This document shows, in pieces, positions 23,973 to 31,215 of a stretch of DNA of 34,562 bases. This stretch comes from Alphaproteobacteria bacterium (GTDB taxonomy: Bacteria > Pseudomonadota > Alphaproteobacteria > Caedimonadales > UBA9215). Positions within the stretch are counted from its first letter, which is position 1, and each line of letters opens with the position of its first letter. The DNA lies in contig JAACSN010000005.1 in NCBI GenBank assembly GCA_009993885.1, positions 89,495 to 124,056 on the forward strand. Reading direction: 5' to 3'. Below the pieces are notes generated by a model, which saw nothing but the letters and a program-made list of their open reading frames with translations, had not been told where the DNA came from and made no database searches. The translations under genes and the position numbers were made by a program.

Positions 23973-25780
23973 GTGATCAAAAATCTTTAGATCATATTAG
24001 AAACTTTTCCATTGTAGCCCATATTGACCATGGAAAGTCGACCTTAGCCGATCGTCTTATCCAGCAGTGTGGTGCCGTGGAAGATCGGGCAATGAAAGAG
24101 CAATTACTTGACTCCATGGACATTGAACGCGAGCGCGGGATTACCATCAAATCTCAAACCGTTCGTTTAAACTTCACAGCCAAGGACGGCAAAACCTATC
24201 AATTAAACTTGATGGATACCCCGGGGCACGTTGACTTTGCCTATGAAGTAAGTCGTTCTCTTGCAGCCTGTGAAGGTTCCCTCCTCGTCGTAGATGCCAG
24301 CCAAGGCGTGGAAGCTCAAACCTTGGCCAACGTTTACAAGGCTATGGAAAATGATCACGAACTTATTCCCGTATTGAACAAGATCGATTTGCCTGCTGCG
24401 GAACCCGATCGTATCCGAGCGCAAATCGAAGATATCATCGGCATTGATGCCGGAAATGCTATTCTTACGTCTGCGAAAACCGGTGTCGGCATTCAAGAAG
24501 TACTCGAGCGCATTGTAACGGATTTACCGGCACCTAAAGGAGACCCTGAGGCGCCTCTCAAAGCCCTCTTGGTTGACAGTTGGTACGACTCTTATTTGGG
24601 CGTGATGATTCTGGTGCGCGTTTTTGACGGCATTTTAAAGAAAGGCCAAAAAATTGAAATGATGGCTGCCGGCGCTAAATATCAGGTAGAACAAGTGGGC
24701 TACTTTAAACCGGAACGCATCGCCACCGAGTCAATCGGCCCCGGTGAAATCGGCTTTATCACCGCCGGTATTAAACACGTTGCAGATTGTAATGTAGGGG
24801 ACACGATCACAGAAGAAAAACGCAAAGCAGCAACCCCATTGAAAGGCTTTAAACCCAGCATTCCCGTTGTTTTCTGCGGTCTGTTCCCAACGGATGCTGC
24901 AGACTTTGACGACCTGCGCGATAGCCTTGGCAAACTTCGTTTGAATGACGCCAGTTTCTCTTTTGAAGCTGAAAGCTCTGCTGCCTTGGGTCTTGGTTTT
25001 CGCTGTGGCTTCCTTGGTTTGCTTCACCTTGAAATCATCCAAGAACGCCTTGAACGGGAATATAACCTTGATCTTATCACCACGGCTCCCAGCGTTATTT
25101 ATAAAATTGATCTCACCAACGGTAATAAATTAGAGCTTCATAACCCGGCAGACTTTCCCGATGTGGTAAAAATCAAAGAAATTTACGAACCTTGGATTAA
25201 AGCAACCATTCTTGTCCCCGACGACTACCTCGGAGGCGTTCTAAGCCTTTGTACGGATCGGCGCGGAGAACAAGTGGATCTAACCTATGTCGGATCACGA
25301 GCCATGGTTGTTTATAACTTGCCCTTAAGTGAGATTGTGTTTGATTTTTATGATCGCTTAAAATCTCTCTCAAAAGGATACGCCGGATTTGATTACGAAG
25401 TTACCGACTACCGCCCGGGGGATCTTGTCAAAGTCTCTATTCTGGTCAATGCCGAGCCCGTAGACGCTCTTTCCTATATCGCTCATCGGAGTCAATCGGA
25501 AACAAGAGCCCGAGCCATGTGCGCCCGTCTCAAAGACCTCATCCCGAGGCAACTGTTTAAAATTCCCATTCAAGCCGCTATCGGCGGTAAGTTCATTGCC
25601 CGTGAGACCATATCGGCCATGCGAAAAGACGTGACGTCCAAATGCTATGGCGGAGACATTAGCCGTAAGAAAAAGCTTCTTGAAAAGCAAAAGAAGGGAA
25701 AGAAAAAGATGCGCCAATTTGGAAACGTTGACATTCCCCAAAGCGCCTTTATCGAAGCTCTTAAAACCGGCGGCGATTGA
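23969..25780 (+). CDS. lepA: Translation elongation factor 4 (LepA)
   Basis: LepA is a ribosome-binding GTPase involved in translation and initiation or back-translocation of ribosomes, working on the inner side of the membrane. The 603-residue protein has all five G motifs: [14 protein letters not shown] (G1), RGITIKSQ (G2), DTPGHVDF (G3), NKIDLPAA (G4) and TSAKTG (G5). The middle carries EF-G-like domains, and the LepA-specific C-terminal domain includes [24 protein letters not shown] and the lysine-rich [18 protein letters not shown] end with [10 protein letters not shown]. Length is exactly typical. Its ATG overlaps the pheT TGA. It is the last gene of the pheST-lepA operon. Confidence 0.98.
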   Translation: MSDQKSLDHIRNFSIVAHIDHGKSTLADRLIQQCGAVEDRAMKEQLLDSMDIERERGITIKSQTVRLNFTAKDGKTYQLNLMDTPGHVDFAYEVSRSLAACEGSLLVVDASQGVEAQTLANVYKAMENDHELIPVLNKIDLPAAEPDRIRAQIEDIIGIDAGNAILTSAKTGVGIQEVLERIVTDLPAPKGDPEAPLKALLVDSWYDSYLGVMILVRVFDGILKKGQKIEMMAAGAKYQVEQVGYFKPERIATESIGPGEIGFITAGIKHVADCNVGDTITEEKRKAATPLKGFKPSIPVVFCGLFPTDAADFDDLRDSLGKLRLNDASFSFEAESSAALGLGFRCGFLGLLHLEIIQERLEREYNLDLITTAPSVIYKIDLTNGNKLELHNPADFPDVVKIKEIYEPWIKATILVPDDYLGGVLSLCTDRRGEQVDLTYVGSRAMVVYNLPLSEIVFDFYDRLKSLSKGYAGFDYEVTDYRPGDLVKVSILVNAEPVDALSYIAHRSQSETRARAMCARLKDLIPRQLFKIPIQAAIGGKFIARETISAMRKDVTSKCYGGDISRKKKLLEKQKKGKKKMRQFGNVDIPQSAFIEALKTGGD

Positions 25781-26018
25781 TTTTATAGTTGTCTGATCGA
25801 GCTTATTCTCTACTTCTAAAGGAAAATCAAATTTAAGAAAACCGTATTTTTTGGAATAACCATACGGCAGCGAGTCAGCAGAGAGCAACCTTCATCTCAT
25901 AAATGCAACTCATACGAGCCTGTGGAGTTCATCACAAACGCCTCACATAAAAAAAGGGGTATTCCTAAATAGAAGGATCACTTAATGCGAGGCCTACCTA
26001 CGTGGCGTTGTCACAAAA

Positions 26019-26046
26019 AAAAGCCCTGCTCGAAACAGGGCTTTTT
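26019..26046. terminator. Bidirectional intrinsic terminator
   Basis: AAAAGCCCTG (26019-26028) pairs perfectly with CAGGGCTTTT (26036-26045) around CTCGAAA; A- and T-runs on both flanks let it work either way. It ends the minus-strand repeat-protein gene (stop at 26067) and could also end lepA transcripts. The 238 bases between lepA and this hairpin hold no gene I can support. Confidence 0.85.
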
Positions 26047-26066
26047 AAAATAGTAAATAATTAGAA

Positions 26067-27032
26067 TTATGGCGTTATAGCCATGTTTCCGAAGGTACGT
26101 TTTGGATTTGCAACGGCATCTTGATTAATAGCGTCAAAAACAATACGAGCCCCACCCGCAATGTTATTGTTCCCTAAATTTGCCGTATGAACAGTTATAT
26201 TATTTCCTACAACAATATTTGCAATAGGTCCCGCAACCACGTTTCCAACAACTATATTTGGAGCATTTAACCAAACAATCCTAAGATCAACGTCACCAGG
26301 ATGATTAACAAGCGCCCCCTGTCTTTGAGCAAGACCTGCCGGAACCGTTCCGACGGGTTGTCCTCCAAAACCTGTATTAATGGCCCAAGCCACTGATGCT
26401 CCTGTATTTGCATTCACAGCAGTTGCAGCTACAATAGCAGCGATCTGGGGAGCCGTCACTTGACGCCCTCCTCCGCCCGCTACATAAGGAGCCAGCAATA
26501 CGGCTGCTGCAACGTTATCTGCATCAACAACTATTGCACCGCCGTTGGCATTTGCCAATGCTAGAGCAGCTGCAACATTACCTGCATTAACAGCAAGAGG
26601 AACACCCGCAAGAGCTACGGCAGCTGCAACATTACCGGCATCAACAGCCAGAGGAACACCCGCTAGAGCGACGGCAGCCGCAACATTACCTGCATCAACA
26701 GCCAAAGGAACACCCGCTAGAGCGACGGCAGCTGCAACATTACCGGCATCAACAGCCAAAGGAACACCCGCTAGAGCGACGGCAGCTGCAACATTACCTG
26801 CATCAACAGCAATACCTGCCCCGCCAAGAGCAACCAGTGCTGCACGATGTCCCGCATCTTGTGGAAGGCCAAGCCCATTTAAGGTTAGGTTCTGAGCATT
26901 CAGTAATCCCGCCTGCTGTTGTTGGTTAACAATTTCATCAGCCTTACGAACAGCTCCCTCTCCTATGGCAAAGGTGTCTTGTGCAAAAAGAGTCGTGATA
27001 ACCGCAAGAGGTAATATTTTTAGATATTTCAT
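26067..27032 (-). CDS. Exported alanine/glycine-rich tandem-repeat protein
   Basis: This 321-residue protein is unrecognised. A signal peptide (MKYLKILPLAVITTLFAQDTFA, cleavage near FAIG) is followed by a short charged stretch (AVRKADEIVNQQQQ) and then by 18-residue units DAGNVAAAVALAGVPLAV (residues ~59-187): four nearly identical copies flanked by degenerate ones. The remainder is V/N/A/G-rich (NIVVGNNITVHTAN) and probably forms beta structure. No cysteines or membrane segments were seen in the mature part. GAGGG precedes the ATG at 27032. It lies 87 bases downstream of the outer-membrane barrel gene on the same strand, so the two may be cotranscribed. Its N-terminus matches that of the protein at 28254. 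Confidence 0.75.
   Translation of the reverse strand: MKYLKILPLAVITTLFAQDTFAIGEGAVRKADEIVNQQQQAGLLNAQNLTLNGLGLPQDAGHRAALVALGGAGIAVDAGNVAAAVALAGVPLAVDAGNVAAAVALAGVPLAVDAGNVAAAVALAGVPLAVDAGNVAAAVALAGVPLAVNAGNVAAALALANANGGAIVVDADNVAAAVLLAPYVAGGGGRQVTAPQIAAIVAATAVNANTGASVAWAINTGFGGQPVGTVPAGLAQRQGALVNHPGDVDLRIVWLNAPNIVVGNVVAGPIANIVVGNNITVHTANLGNNNIAGGARIVFDAINQDAVANPKRTFGNMAITP
26472..26858 (-). repeat. 54-bp coding tandem repeat (about 7 units)
   Basis: Units of 54 bases encode 18 residues each. Four core copies (26589-26804) encode identical peptide sequence and differ at only a few, mostly third, codon positions; one degenerate copy lies upstream (26805-26858) and two downstream, one of them lengthened to 21 residues. 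High identity between core copies suggests recent expansion or homogenisation by recombination. Confidence 0.9.
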
Positions 27033-27119
27033 TATTATACCCTCATTATTTACTATTAATTAAAAAAACCACCCTTTATTGTAAGCATGGTTTTATTAAT
27101 AAAATGTTAATTTTTCATA

Positions 27120-27806
27120 TTAAATCTTCAAAAGAAGACCAAATTTTACAGAAACACTATTATATTCTACCTCTGTCCTTTGGGAAAGGTTACCGGTAGC
27201 ACTAGAACTTGTTCCCTTAATATCTTTTCCAAAAAACTCACCGGAAACTTCCAAACGCACCCCGACATTTTTATGCACTTCATACTCGGCTCCTAACGCC
27301 GGCACAAAATGAACAATTCTATCTGTTTTTGCATTTTCCGTAATTTGATTATCCCCTTCAATCAATCTAAATTTAGAGATACCGGCTCCGAACTTTGCAT
27401 AAAGAGCTGTTTTTTCGTTCATCTTCCAACCCAATACGGCAGAGGGAACAATTTGCCAACTCCTCTTTAAATTTAAGCGCCAAAAATCGGCTACACGTGA
27501 ATCCAGTAAAGCAACATCCAAATTCATACCGTCCCAGTTGCCTTCAACTTCAACACCGCCAAAGAAATTGCCAAAGAAATAACGAGCACCGGCAAAAACA
27601 CCCCCTGTAAAGAAAGTCTCCCCTTTGCTGCCGTTTAATTTCACAGTATTCCCGGCTATAGTTGCATGAGTGTCAAAATCTCCATGGCCAAAAGTACCGC
27701 CGGCATGAGTACCCAGATAAACTTGAGGCGGCGTCCAGTCGGCTTGCGCTGTTAAGGCCGGAAGTACTGTTAGGGCTGTTGTTAAAGCTAAGAGTGTTTT
27801 TTTCAT
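27120..27806 (-). CDS. Outer-membrane beta-barrel protein (Omp25/OmpW-like)
   Basis: The 228-residue product has a signal peptide (MKKTLLALTTALTVLPALTAQA) and a mature part built of alternating strands with glycine and aromatic residues (YLGTHAGGTFGHGDF, GVFAGARYFFGNFFGGVEVEG, YAKFGAGISKF, VGVRLEVSGEFFG), ending in VSVKFGLLLKI. That is the pattern of an eight-stranded porin-like barrel of the Omp25/opacity type, with the final strand reaching the C-terminus. Function is not inferable; such proteins in intracellular alphaproteobacteria face the host. AGGAAGG precedes the ATG at 27806. It is the first gene of a likely two-gene unit with the repeat protein. Confidence 0.85.
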   Translation of the reverse strand: MKKTLLALTTALTVLPALTAQADWTPPQVYLGTHAGGTFGHGDFDTHATIAGNTVKLNGSKGETFFTGGVFAGARYFFGNFFGGVEVEGNWDGMNLDVALLDSRVADFWRLNLKRSWQIVPSAVLGWKMNEKTALYAKFGAGISKFRLIEGDNQITENAKTDRIVHFVPALGAEYEVHKNVGVRLEVSGEFFGKDIKGTSSSATGNLSQRTEVEYNSVSVKFGLLLKI

Positions 27807-27842
27807 GAGAGTTACCTTCCTGTTTTTTATAATAACAATTAA

Positions 27843-27870
27843 ACTTTATCTTAATTTAAACCAAGTTCAA
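27843..27870 (-). promoter_or_regulatory. Possible promoter of the outer-membrane barrel gene
   Basis: On the minus strand TTGAAC (27870-27865) and TAAAGT (27848-27843) are 16 bases apart, placing the transcript start roughly 30 bases before the ATG. Confidence 0.45.
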
Positions 27871-28041
27871 CTCGTAAAAACACTCATTCTTCTCCTTTTT
27901 TTAAATGTTGCTTTATTGCCACAGTTCTTTTATGAGCAAGAACCTCTACTGAAACCTAAGGGTTTTAAAAAAAATACATAAAAATAAAAAAAGGCCTTTC
28001 TTTTTTAGGCAGTCTTCGCTACAAAGAAAACATCTTGTTGC

Positions 28042-28116
28042 GGGTGATTAGCTCAGCGGGAGAGCATCTCGTTTACACCGAGACGGTCGGGGGTTCAAAT
28101 CCCTCATCACCCACCA
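28042..28116 (+). tRNA. tRNA-Val (anticodon TAC)
   Basis: The acceptor arms GGGTGAT (28042-28048) and ATCACCC (28106-28112) pair fully, followed by A and an encoded CCA. The D-arm reads GCTC...GAGC, the anticodon stem is TCTCG/CGAGA with loop TTTACAC, and the T-arm has GGTTCAAATCC. The anticodon 28074-28076 is TAC, reading GUA valine codons. It is preceded by about 170 bases of AT-rich DNA. Confidence 0.95.
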
Positions 28117-28187
28117 TTCCCCTTTCTTTTAAAAGACAAAAATTCACTTTATTTAATTATTTTAAAAAATTTCATTTTAAGGCTTAA

Positions 28188-28216
28188 TTAACTTTGCTTA
28201 TTTATGATCTTAGCTA
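28188..28216 (+). promoter_or_regulatory. Possible promoter of the 196-residue exported protein
   Basis: TTAACT (28188-28193) and TAGCTA (28211-28216) are 17 bases apart, about 38 bases before the start codon. The match is moderate and the region is AT-rich. Confidence 0.4.
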
Positions 28217-28253
28217 TGTGTTGTCTGAATAAAACAAAAAACAGGATTAAAAA

Positions 28254-28844
28254 ATGAAATATATCAAATTATTATCTCTTGCCTTTGCCGCCACCCTTAC
28301 CTCTCAAAATGCTATGGCCATTGGCAGCGCCGCCGTCCAAAAAGTAGATGAATCCCTTGAACAAGCAAGAAAAGATGCTGAAACCCGCTTAGCCGAAGCA
28401 GATACCGCACAAAAGGCTCTCGTCAAAAAGGCAGCTGAAGAAGCTGCCCGCAACGCAGGTCCGGAAGCCGACGCTTTAAAGACAGCAGGCATAGAAATTA
28501 ACGACTCGAATAAAGCCGCTGTTAAACTTCTACTTGATCTTAACGCCCCCGCAACTCTTGTTACTGCCGGAAACCTCAAGTCTATTTTAGCAGAGACGAC
28601 AGATATAAAGAAAAAAGCGGCTGCTCTCCTTCTTAAGACCGGTCTTTATGATAAACGCAATAATACTTCCAAAAAACGCGGCGAAGAGTATTCCTATCTT
28701 CAAGCAGCGGAGGCCTTTGCAAATAATGAAAAAGCTTGGAAAACCGCAACACGGAATGATTTGAAATATTGGCGCCAACATGCAGGTCACCCTCACAACA
28801 AAGACACTGTAGGAAAAGTGGCAGGCGGACAACATTATAACTAA
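28254..28844 (+). CDS. Exported protein related at its N-terminus to the tandem-repeat protein
   Basis: This 196-residue protein begins MKYIKLLSLAFAATLTSQNAMAIGSAAVQKVDE, which aligns along its signal peptide and next ~15 residues with the protein encoded at 26067-27032 (shared AIG..AV.K.DE). A charged helix follows (ARKDAETRLAEADTAQKALVKKAAEEAARN), then AGIEINDSNKAAVKLLLDLNAPATL, which resembles one degenerate copy of the 18-residue unit of the neighbour. The C-terminal third is polar, with ANNEKAWKTATRND and a histidine-rich HAGHPHNKD end. No known domain was recognised. AGGAT lies a few bases before the ATG. It is followed by a terminator and is a single-gene unit. Confidence 0.75.
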   Translation: MKYIKLLSLAFAATLTSQNAMAIGSAAVQKVDESLEQARKDAETRLAEADTAQKALVKKAAEEAARNAGPEADALKTAGIEINDSNKAAVKLLLDLNAPATLVTAGNLKSILAETTDIKKKAAALLLKTGLYDKRNNTSKKRGEEYSYLQAAEAFANNEKAWKTATRNDLKYWRQHAGHPHNKDTVGKVAGGQHYN

Positions 28845-28856
28845 AACTAAAACCAA

Positions 28857-28900
28857 AAAAAATCCCCTAGAGATTTTTAGGAGTCTCTTAGGGGATTTTT
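28857..28900. terminator. Bidirectional intrinsic terminator
   Basis: AATCCCCTA plus GAGA (28861-28873) pairs with TCTC, a bulged T, and TAGGGGATT (28884-28897), followed by a T-run. A-rich DNA upstream makes it usable from both sides; the minus-strand dksA gene stops 28 bases further on. Confidence 0.85.
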
Positions 28901-28927
28901 CTTCTATTTTAAATCAATCAAAAAAGA

Positions 28928-29383
28928 TTAATCACTATGCACTTTCTCATCACGCTCATGGCGTTCTTGAGCTTCCAAGCAAAGGGTTGCAATGGGGCGC
29001 GCTTCTAAACGAGCCAAACCGATAGGTTCGTCAGTTTCTTCACAATAGCCGTAACTGCCGTCATGAATACGCATTAGGGCATCATTAATCTTATTAATGA
29101 GTTTACGTTCACGATCCCGCGTCCGCAACTCAAAAGCACGATCGGTTTCGGTTGTTGCCCTATCGGCAAGGTCGGGTTCATTATGAGTTTCTGCCTGCAT
29201 ATGATGGATCGTTTCAATGGACTCGTGAAGCAGTTCGGCCTTCCAGTCTTCCAATTTCAAACGAAAGTACTCCAAGTGCTTCGGGCACATGTAGTCCTCT
29301 TTGACAGAAGGATGATAATCGGGAGGAAGCGTTGCAAGCGCTGCACCTTCTTCGTGATCACTATGTTGTTTTACTGTTGCCAT
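28928..29383 (-). CDS. dksA: RNA polymerase-binding transcription factor DksA
   Basis: DksA binds the secondary channel of RNA polymerase and, with ppGpp, controls rRNA and many other promoters. The 151-residue product has the two long helices of the coiled coil (about 36-108) with an acidic tip region around EPDLADRATTETDRA, and the C-terminal zinc-finger region reading YGYCEETDEPIGLARLEARPIATLCLEAQE. Only two of the four classical cysteines remain (C114 and C135), as is common for alphaproteobacterial DksA. AGGAGG six bases before the ATG at 29383 gives efficient translation. It lies 57 bases downstream of fliX on the same strand, the order known from alphaproteobacterial flagellar loci. 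Confidence 0.93.
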   Translation of the reverse strand: MATVKQHSDHEEGAALATLPPDYHPSVKEDYMCPKHLEYFRLKLEDWKAELLHESIETIHHMQAETHNEPDLADRATTETDRAFELRTRDRERKLINKINDALMRIHDGSYGYCEETDEPIGLARLEARPIATLCLEAQERHERDEKVHSD

Positions 29384-29440
29384 ATAAACCTCCTGTTAAG
29401 TTTATTGCGTTAAATCTTCAGGTTTCATCAAATTCTCCGG

Positions 29441-29869
29441 TCAGCGGCTCATTTCAATTTTAGCGATCTCTACCATAGCACGTTGCTTTATTTCTGCAAT
29501 GACTTGCTTTAAGTTCGGATTACTAATTTGAGCCGGCAAAGCCGTTGTCATCGTCACAATATGCTCTAACGACCTTTTTGAAATAGCGCCTGCTAAAATC
29601 TCATTTTGCAATTTCTCAAGGGACTCTAAGATCATTTCTCCCTGAACAACCGTCCTCTTTGCCGAAGCATCTCGTTCACCAATTTCTTGTATTTGCATAA
29701 GTTGTGATAAAGAAGCCATCTCTGCCGAACTTTGCGGTGCACTCATGACACTTGCCCGAGCCTCTTCCCCCTCCGATCCGCTCACAGTAAAAGCAGACGG
29801 AGAGCCGGACTTGGCTGCCCTCCTAAATCGAGAGGGCGCATAGGTTGTTATCGTTTCAATTTTAACCAT
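29441..29869 (-). CDS. fliX: Flagellar assembly regulator FliX
   Basis: FliX is an alphaproteobacterial class II flagellar regulator that links basal-body assembly to the FlbD activator in Caulobacter. The 142-residue protein fits by length and layout: a disordered N-terminus with MVKIETITTYAPSRFRRA, then an SAEMASLSQLMQIQEIGERDASAKR helix and the conserved QGEMILESLEKLQNEILAG segment, with LKQVIAEIKQRAMVEIAKIE at the end. The neighbourhood with dksA supports it. No other ordinary flagellar gene is in the window. ATG at 29869 has a GAG-containing ribosome site. Upstream, 29870-30121 holds only AT-rich intergenic sequence. Confidence 0.85.
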   Translation of the reverse strand: MVKIETITTYAPSRFRRAAKSGSPSAFTVSGSEGEEARASVMSAPQSSAEMASLSQLMQIQEIGERDASAKRTVVQGEMILESLEKLQNEILAGAISKRSLEHIVTMTTALPAQISNPNLKQVIAEIKQRAMVEIAKIEMSR

Positions 29870-30121
29870 GATGCACTCTATTTTATATCTCTACAGTATA
29901 TCATAAAGTTTTTTTGCGCGCCTTCAAAAAATCACTTTCCTGTTTTCCCTTTTATTTTCAAAATCATAATTTTTTTGTCTAAAATTTATCAAATTATTTG
30001 ATTGAACTTAAAAACTGTTTCATATTTACTTTAAAAAAAATCTTATATAGGCTTTAAATACATAGTAATTAATTTTGATTATTATGTGAAATAAATGCAC
30101 TGCTGAACTGGGAGGTTACAT

Positions 30122-31054
30122 ATGCATAAGTTACTAAAAACCATGACTTTTACGGCTATTCTGGGAGCAACAAACTTGCTCGCATCACCCGGGGTTTTTC
30201 TTTTTACAGAAACACCGGACATGCCGAACCAAAGCATTGTTTATGAAACAAGTCCAAGCCTTCGTGTGAACGATCACGGATATGTCCAAGATGATAATGA
30301 TCGCTTTTTGCTAGGCTGGAATATGCAAAGCGGCATGCTTCACGATCCTTCCAATTGGGACATCAGTCGCAATAATTTAAGCCTTGTAAGATATCTGGAT
30401 TCGATGCTTCCTTTCCAACAAACAACACTCTTACAAAGTAGTTTTACCTTACCCTTGGGCGATGCCATCGGCACAAGCTATCAACACCAATGGAGCATTG
30501 TTGACAATACGGGCAGCAGCCATGATCTTGTTGCAACCTTTACAAAAAATGCGGCAGCTACATGGTTTGTTTCTCTTGATTCCCCCGATGCCTTAAACGT
30601 TTCCCGCAACTATCCCGGAGGAACTCCCATTAATACGGCAACCCCCCTTATCTTAAACTTTGATGCCGGAAATTACCTCCTTGATATAGACGGTGCGCCG
30701 GGGGCTCCCAATGTTTACATCCAATGGAATTCTGCAACGACAACTGCCTATGATTCAAATTTTATGTTGGATTTTGGGCCTGTCGGCATGCCGACATCAA
30801 CACGATTAGATACTGTACCTTTTGGTGTTTCGCAAAGTTTTCAGGACGGATCAGCTCCGTCAGAAGCGGTTTCTGCCACAGTTGATGCAATCGGTGTCCT
30901 TCATACCGTCTATGCCGACGGCTCACAAGGAGATAGCTTTCAACTCGGTTATATCGCTTTGGGTATGAACGGCCCCCAAAGCGTTGTACGCGCCCCCTTA
31001 GATAGCGCAACACAAACAGCAGTAAATAGTATTTTCCCCGTTATAGCCCCCTAG
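30122..31054 (+). CDS. Exported flagellar hook (FlgE)-like protein lacking assembly helices
   Basis: A 310-residue protein that reads like the central part of a flagellar hook protein behind a Sec signal peptide (MHKLLKTMTFTAILGATNLLAS). Residues 24-66 match the FlgE/FlgG core: GVFLF, then SLRVNDHGYVQDDNDRFLLGW, equivalent to the hook motif with GYLV...L.GW. Residues 119-152 (SYQHQWSIVDNTGSSHDL, then TWFVSL) match the FlgE D2 domain, as does the C-terminal AIGVLHTVYADGSQ...LGYIAL. The N- and C-terminal D0 helices that let hook subunits polymerise are absent. GGGAGG lies six bases before the ATG. Normal hook proteins are exported by the flagellar type III system without a signal peptide, so the role must differ. 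Homology is by eye. Confidence 0.7.
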   Translation: MHKLLKTMTFTAILGATNLLASPGVFLFTETPDMPNQSIVYETSPSLRVNDHGYVQDDNDRFLLGWNMQSGMLHDPSNWDISRNNLSLVRYLDSMLPFQQTTLLQSSFTLPLGDAIGTSYQHQWSIVDNTGSSHDLVATFTKNAAATWFVSLDSPDALNVSRNYPGGTPINTATPLILNFDAGNYLLDIDGAPGAPNVYIQWNSATTTAYDSNFMLDFGPVGMPTSTRLDTVPFGVSQSFQDGSAPSEAVSATVDAIGVLHTVYADGSQGDSFQLGYIALGMNGPQSVVRAPLDSATQTAVNSIFPVIAP

Positions 31055-31077
31055 TTTTTTCAAAGAACCCTAAATAG

Positions 31078-31111
31078 AAAAAGCCCAAGAAGAACCCTTT
31101 GGGCTTTTTTT
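31078..31111 (+). terminator. Intrinsic terminator after the FlgE-like gene
   Basis: AAAAAGCCCAA (31078-31088) pairs with TTGGGCTTTTT (31099-31109) around a ten-base loop, followed by further Ts. It separates the FlgE-like gene from the translocase gene. Confidence 0.88.
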
Positions 31112-31215
31112 CCAATCCACTATTAATTTGATAATAAATCTCTATTTTTTACGTGCAAATTTGCCGAAAGTTTGCTAGAAAGGATCATAGAGCGTGCAAC
31201 TGGAATCATTCGCAT

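Noticed and set aside
25781..26018. Possible transposase or gene remnant after lepA
   Set aside because: Short frames on the minus strand were seen but none matches a known family, and stop codons interrupt quickly.
26472..26858. CRISPR-like array
   Set aside because: The 54-bp repeats follow each other without spacers and are in frame within a coding sequence.
26545..26895. Plus-strand repetitive frame opposite the tandem-repeat gene
   Set aside because: It is the mirror of the 54-bp repeats, has no signal peptide or ribosome site, and the minus-strand protein has both.
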